Origin: Syngnathus acus
Lineage: Eukaryota > Chordata > Actinopteri > Syngnathiformes > Syngnathidae
Direction: 5' to 3'
DNA length: 64,000 nucleotides
NCBI RefSeq assembly: GCF_901709675.1
Contig: NC_051094.1
Location: forward strand, 12,518,501 to 12,582,500
Shown here: positions 60,910-64,000 of the stretch, one piece after another
Position numbering within the stretch: the stretch's first letter is position 1
Layout of the letters: each line of letters opens with the position of its first letter
Notes under the pieces: generated by a model
What the model was told of the DNA's origin: nothing
The model's input: only the letters and a program-made list of their open reading frames with translations
Databases searched by the model: none
Translations under genes and position numbers: made by a program

Positions 60910-63900
60910 TCCGTGTCCTGGTCGCGTGTGTGCGAGTGCTGGTGCTGAGCCGAGGGTGTCCGGGGCCGAGGCGTGCGGGGGAACAGACGGTCAGTAAGTG
61001 AGAGGCTCAGGGCGGGTTTGGCCCGTGGTGTCAGAGGGGAGCGGGCCAGATGCGGGCTGGGACAGACTCCACCTCCTCGTCCTCGTCCTCTACTCCGTCC
61101 ACGCTGATGTCTCTCCCTCATCCCTCCGCCAAGGGACGCGGCGCCACCGCGGGGCAAAGCCACTGTGAGCGAGGAAGCCGCTTCCGGTGAGAACTTGTAA
61201 AATAAGATGAACGCGTTATAGATTGCGTTTTAAGATAATATAGGAATGGAACTAAGTTGTAGTGATTTCATTCGTGAACTGCCAGGGTCTGCAAGGTTTT
61301 CTTTGTCGGCCTAAAGACAATCAGAAGTTCAGGCCTACGTCCATAATTTACTAATTAAATTCTAATATTTATCTCTGGTCTTCATTTTGTAGCGTCTCTC
61401 GTGGCTGCATGCACTGCTTTCAATAGTTTGCGGTATATGGATAACATTAGATTTCATTGATTCAGTCAATCAGTCAGTCAGTGTTCTGCGATGTCTGCCC
61501 ATGCAAGGCCTTGAGAATCTTAAGTGGACAGCAAACTGGCTTTTTACATCACATCCAGTCAAGTGAGTCAACAAAAGGCAAGATTAAGCTGTTTTTATAT
61601 ATTAATAAAAAAAAATTTTTTAAAAAACAGAAGCCCTTAAAATGTTTCTTTGGGTTGTTGACAGTTCAGGCTCACTTATCAGGTATTCAAAGAATTCCAA
61701 TTCGAGTTAAGAACTTCAGTTTGAGTGCATCAAGAGGCTGCTTTTTAAGTACTCTTCTGGGAAGCAAGCATTTCAAGATTTCAGGCAATCTCAAGTTTTA
61801 AGTTTTAATACTCCCCAAATGCTGCCAACCAGCTGATGCAGTGTTCTCTCACAGGAGCCCTGTGTGCTGTTCTCATTCACTGCTGGACTTTAAGTATTTA
61901 ATTAGTGCCAAAGCCAGCTTCAGCTAATCTTCTCAACACTGCTTCAACATGTGACCTGGTAACCAATGTTAAGACCAATCAATACCCAAAGTAATTCACA
62001 CAAAGACAATGGCAGCTTTGACTTGCAGGATGTAAGGTGCATGCAAAAAAAAAAAAAGACTGCATTTGCATATAGCTATAGCATATAGCTTCTTGAGCAG
62101 TCATAAAGTGTATAGTAAAGGTTGTGCAAGCAGAGATTTTGTTTTATGGTCTTGCTATAGTGCACAGTGCCCATTTTGCTAACTTGCCTGCCCTTCACAG
62201 CAGATGAAGCACTGGAAGTGGGACAAGGGCTATTTGGACACGAATGAAGGGATGGTTAAATTTCTGCATGCATGATCAATGGGGTTGAATAGTGGGGTGT
62301 GCTGGGGGGTTGGTCTAAGAGGATGTGGAGACAGAGAGCTAGTAGTGATTACACAGAAGCAGCCTGTAAAGTCTCACTAATGAGAGATGGACAGTGTGAA
62401 TTGCATCTCATTACCAATCAGCACTGCTTTTGCTGGGGAGGGAAAATGCAAGATCATATATGTGCTGCATGTGGCCAATCTCGATAAACGCAGCATGCGC
62501 GCGGGAGAATTTGTCACAGCAGTGTCCTCTGTCCGCTTTGGTGAGGAATTTTCTCTGTAAAGTAACAATGGGACTTAATTGCAGGTCAGTGGCATGTCTC
62601 AGAAAGATAGTGAGAGCTCTGTTACCAATCCAAATACAGTATAATGCCATTTTTCCCAAGGCTGGGGCGGGGTAACAGAAGCTCCACACAAAAAGGTGCT
62701 GATGGGCAGAACCTGAGAATGGTATAAGGTGATCGAAGCAGAGAAAGTGAGTGTTTCACACTGAAAGAACAAGAAAGATTTTGTTAAGTCTCAAAGGCAT
62801 TCTCTCGTTCCATTTGCCCTACTTTTATTCCACGCTGGTTTTGACTTGTACACTTTCTTTGGCAGACCAAAGATGACGAAATCTTGAGGTTGCAAATCAC
62901 ATCATTAGATTTGGCAAGAAAGTCTGCAACGAAAGGAGGAATCTCATTGCCGAGTAAAACACAAACGCAAGGGTGAGCTTGACAAACTCCATGCTTATTA
63001 AGATTGTTTCAGGAAAAAAAAAGTGACAAGGAAGTGTGGGGGTATCAATGTCATCGGCATTGGGAGAAGTATAACATTAAGTAGAGGGTAAAATATGTGA
63101 AGAGTGTTTACAATCATTTATTTACATGGTCAAATATCAGTAAATTTATAATATTACTTACGTTATTAAATTGCCAAAAAATGATGTGCTCTTACAAGCC
63201 GTGGCTAAATTTGTGAAATCTTGGCATTTTTAGGGAATGTCACCAATGACACCAGCTTTTTGTGCTACTGTATTCTGAAATACCTTATACAGTATTTTAA
63301 TTTGAATATCATTACAAATATTATAAAAGTGTTTAGCCTTATTGCTGATGTTTTCTTTAAAGAATTAATGATACACATTTTACGAATCCTGACAAGATGT
63401 AGGCCTACTAAACTGATCAGCAAAACTGTATGTGAAAACGTTATTTATTTGTATATTATTTTATCATTTATGATTTTATTTGTATATTATTATTATTGTA
63501 TTTTTATTTGTATATTATTAAAATGATTATGACGCGCTAAACTTCCAGGATCATTTGACGCATGGGCGGCTCAATACTGCCCTCTAGTGACGACCAGGAG
63601 GGGTTAAATTTGCTGTCTCAAATGTTTTCAAACTGCAACGTGGAAACTTATCCCACAACTACTATAGTTTTCAATATTCATATCTTAAAAATGGGATAAA
63701 GGCCCTGTGTAGTTACATAGTTGTGCTTTTATTTGTATTAGTACGGGGGTTTTACATCACTTTGTTACATTGAGAGGGAATGTGCTGCCTCTTCAACTGG
63801 AGACTATCATTGTTGCTTGTTTTCCTTTGGACTAATTGTTTGGTAAAGTGCACTTTAGTCACCGTTGGGGAATGAGGGAGAGGGGACAAAGTTCAAGGCA

Positions 63901-64000
63901 GGGGGGGAGGCGGTGAAGAGGAAGAAGGTTAAAAAAAAAGAAAATTGACCTTTGAAAGCTAAACAGCAGGTGGAGAGCTAAAACCAGGCAGCTCAGGATT
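60910..64000. other. msi1 5' UTR, promoter and upstream DNA
   Basis: The segment 60910-61180 is GC-rich with repeated CGAGGACGAGG-type text and CpGs, fitting an msi1 5' UTR or CpG-island promoter. Beyond 61200 the DNA is A/T-rich with no exon, RNA gene or clear element. A CTCF-like motif (minus-strand TCACTAGAGGGCAG) lies at about 63576-63589. The right edge (63880-64000) is purine-rich and unassigned. Confidence 0.5.

Overview
This is vertebrate nuclear DNA, almost certainly from a teleost fish. The genes are split by GT-AG introns, and every protein recognised is a vertebrate orthologue. The noncoding DNA is full of fish-type repeats: short tRNA-SINE-like fragments, small hAT-type inverted-repeat elements, and long GT and GA microsatellites. 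No bacterial, viral or CRISPR-type content was found. The species cannot be named from this window.

Ten protein genes were reconstructed exon by exon. In each, all coding exons join in phase and end at a stop. In order they are: asphd2 (+, 2009-3539), cabp1 in its long caldendrin form (+, 6411-9890), mlec (+, 12665-16237), an unrecognised secreted-protein gene of 292 aa (-, 22073-20092), hps4 (-, 33193-23317), cox6a1-like (-, 36524-35184), a C-type lectin receptor (+, 37445-38678), pla2g1b (+, 39986-41428), prkab1 (-, 43587-42241) and msi1 (-, 60909-46752). The block joins genes that in human lie on 22q12 (ASPHD2, HPS4) and 12q24 (CABP1, MLEC, COX6A1, PLA2G1B, PRKAB1, MSI1).

The genes do not form a functional unit. 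They cover a 2-oxoglutarate oxygenase-like protein, a neuronal calcium sensor, an ER lectin, a BLOC-3 subunit for lysosome-related organelles, a respiratory-chain subunit, a lectin receptor, a digestive phospholipase, an AMPK subunit and a neural RNA-binding protein. Several neighbours are tail-to-tail (mlec with the unknown gene, pla2g1b with prkab1).

The main accessory region is the 4.67-kb hps4 intron at 25711-30381. It holds transposons nested at least three deep, with readable target-site duplications, and a 158-bp tandem repeat that is itself interrupted by a palindromic element. A second hAT-type element at 33680-34109 lies just upstream of hps4, carries three 70-bp tandem units and has a perfect 8-bp target duplication. 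The least understood gene is the six-cysteine secreted protein at 20092-22073.
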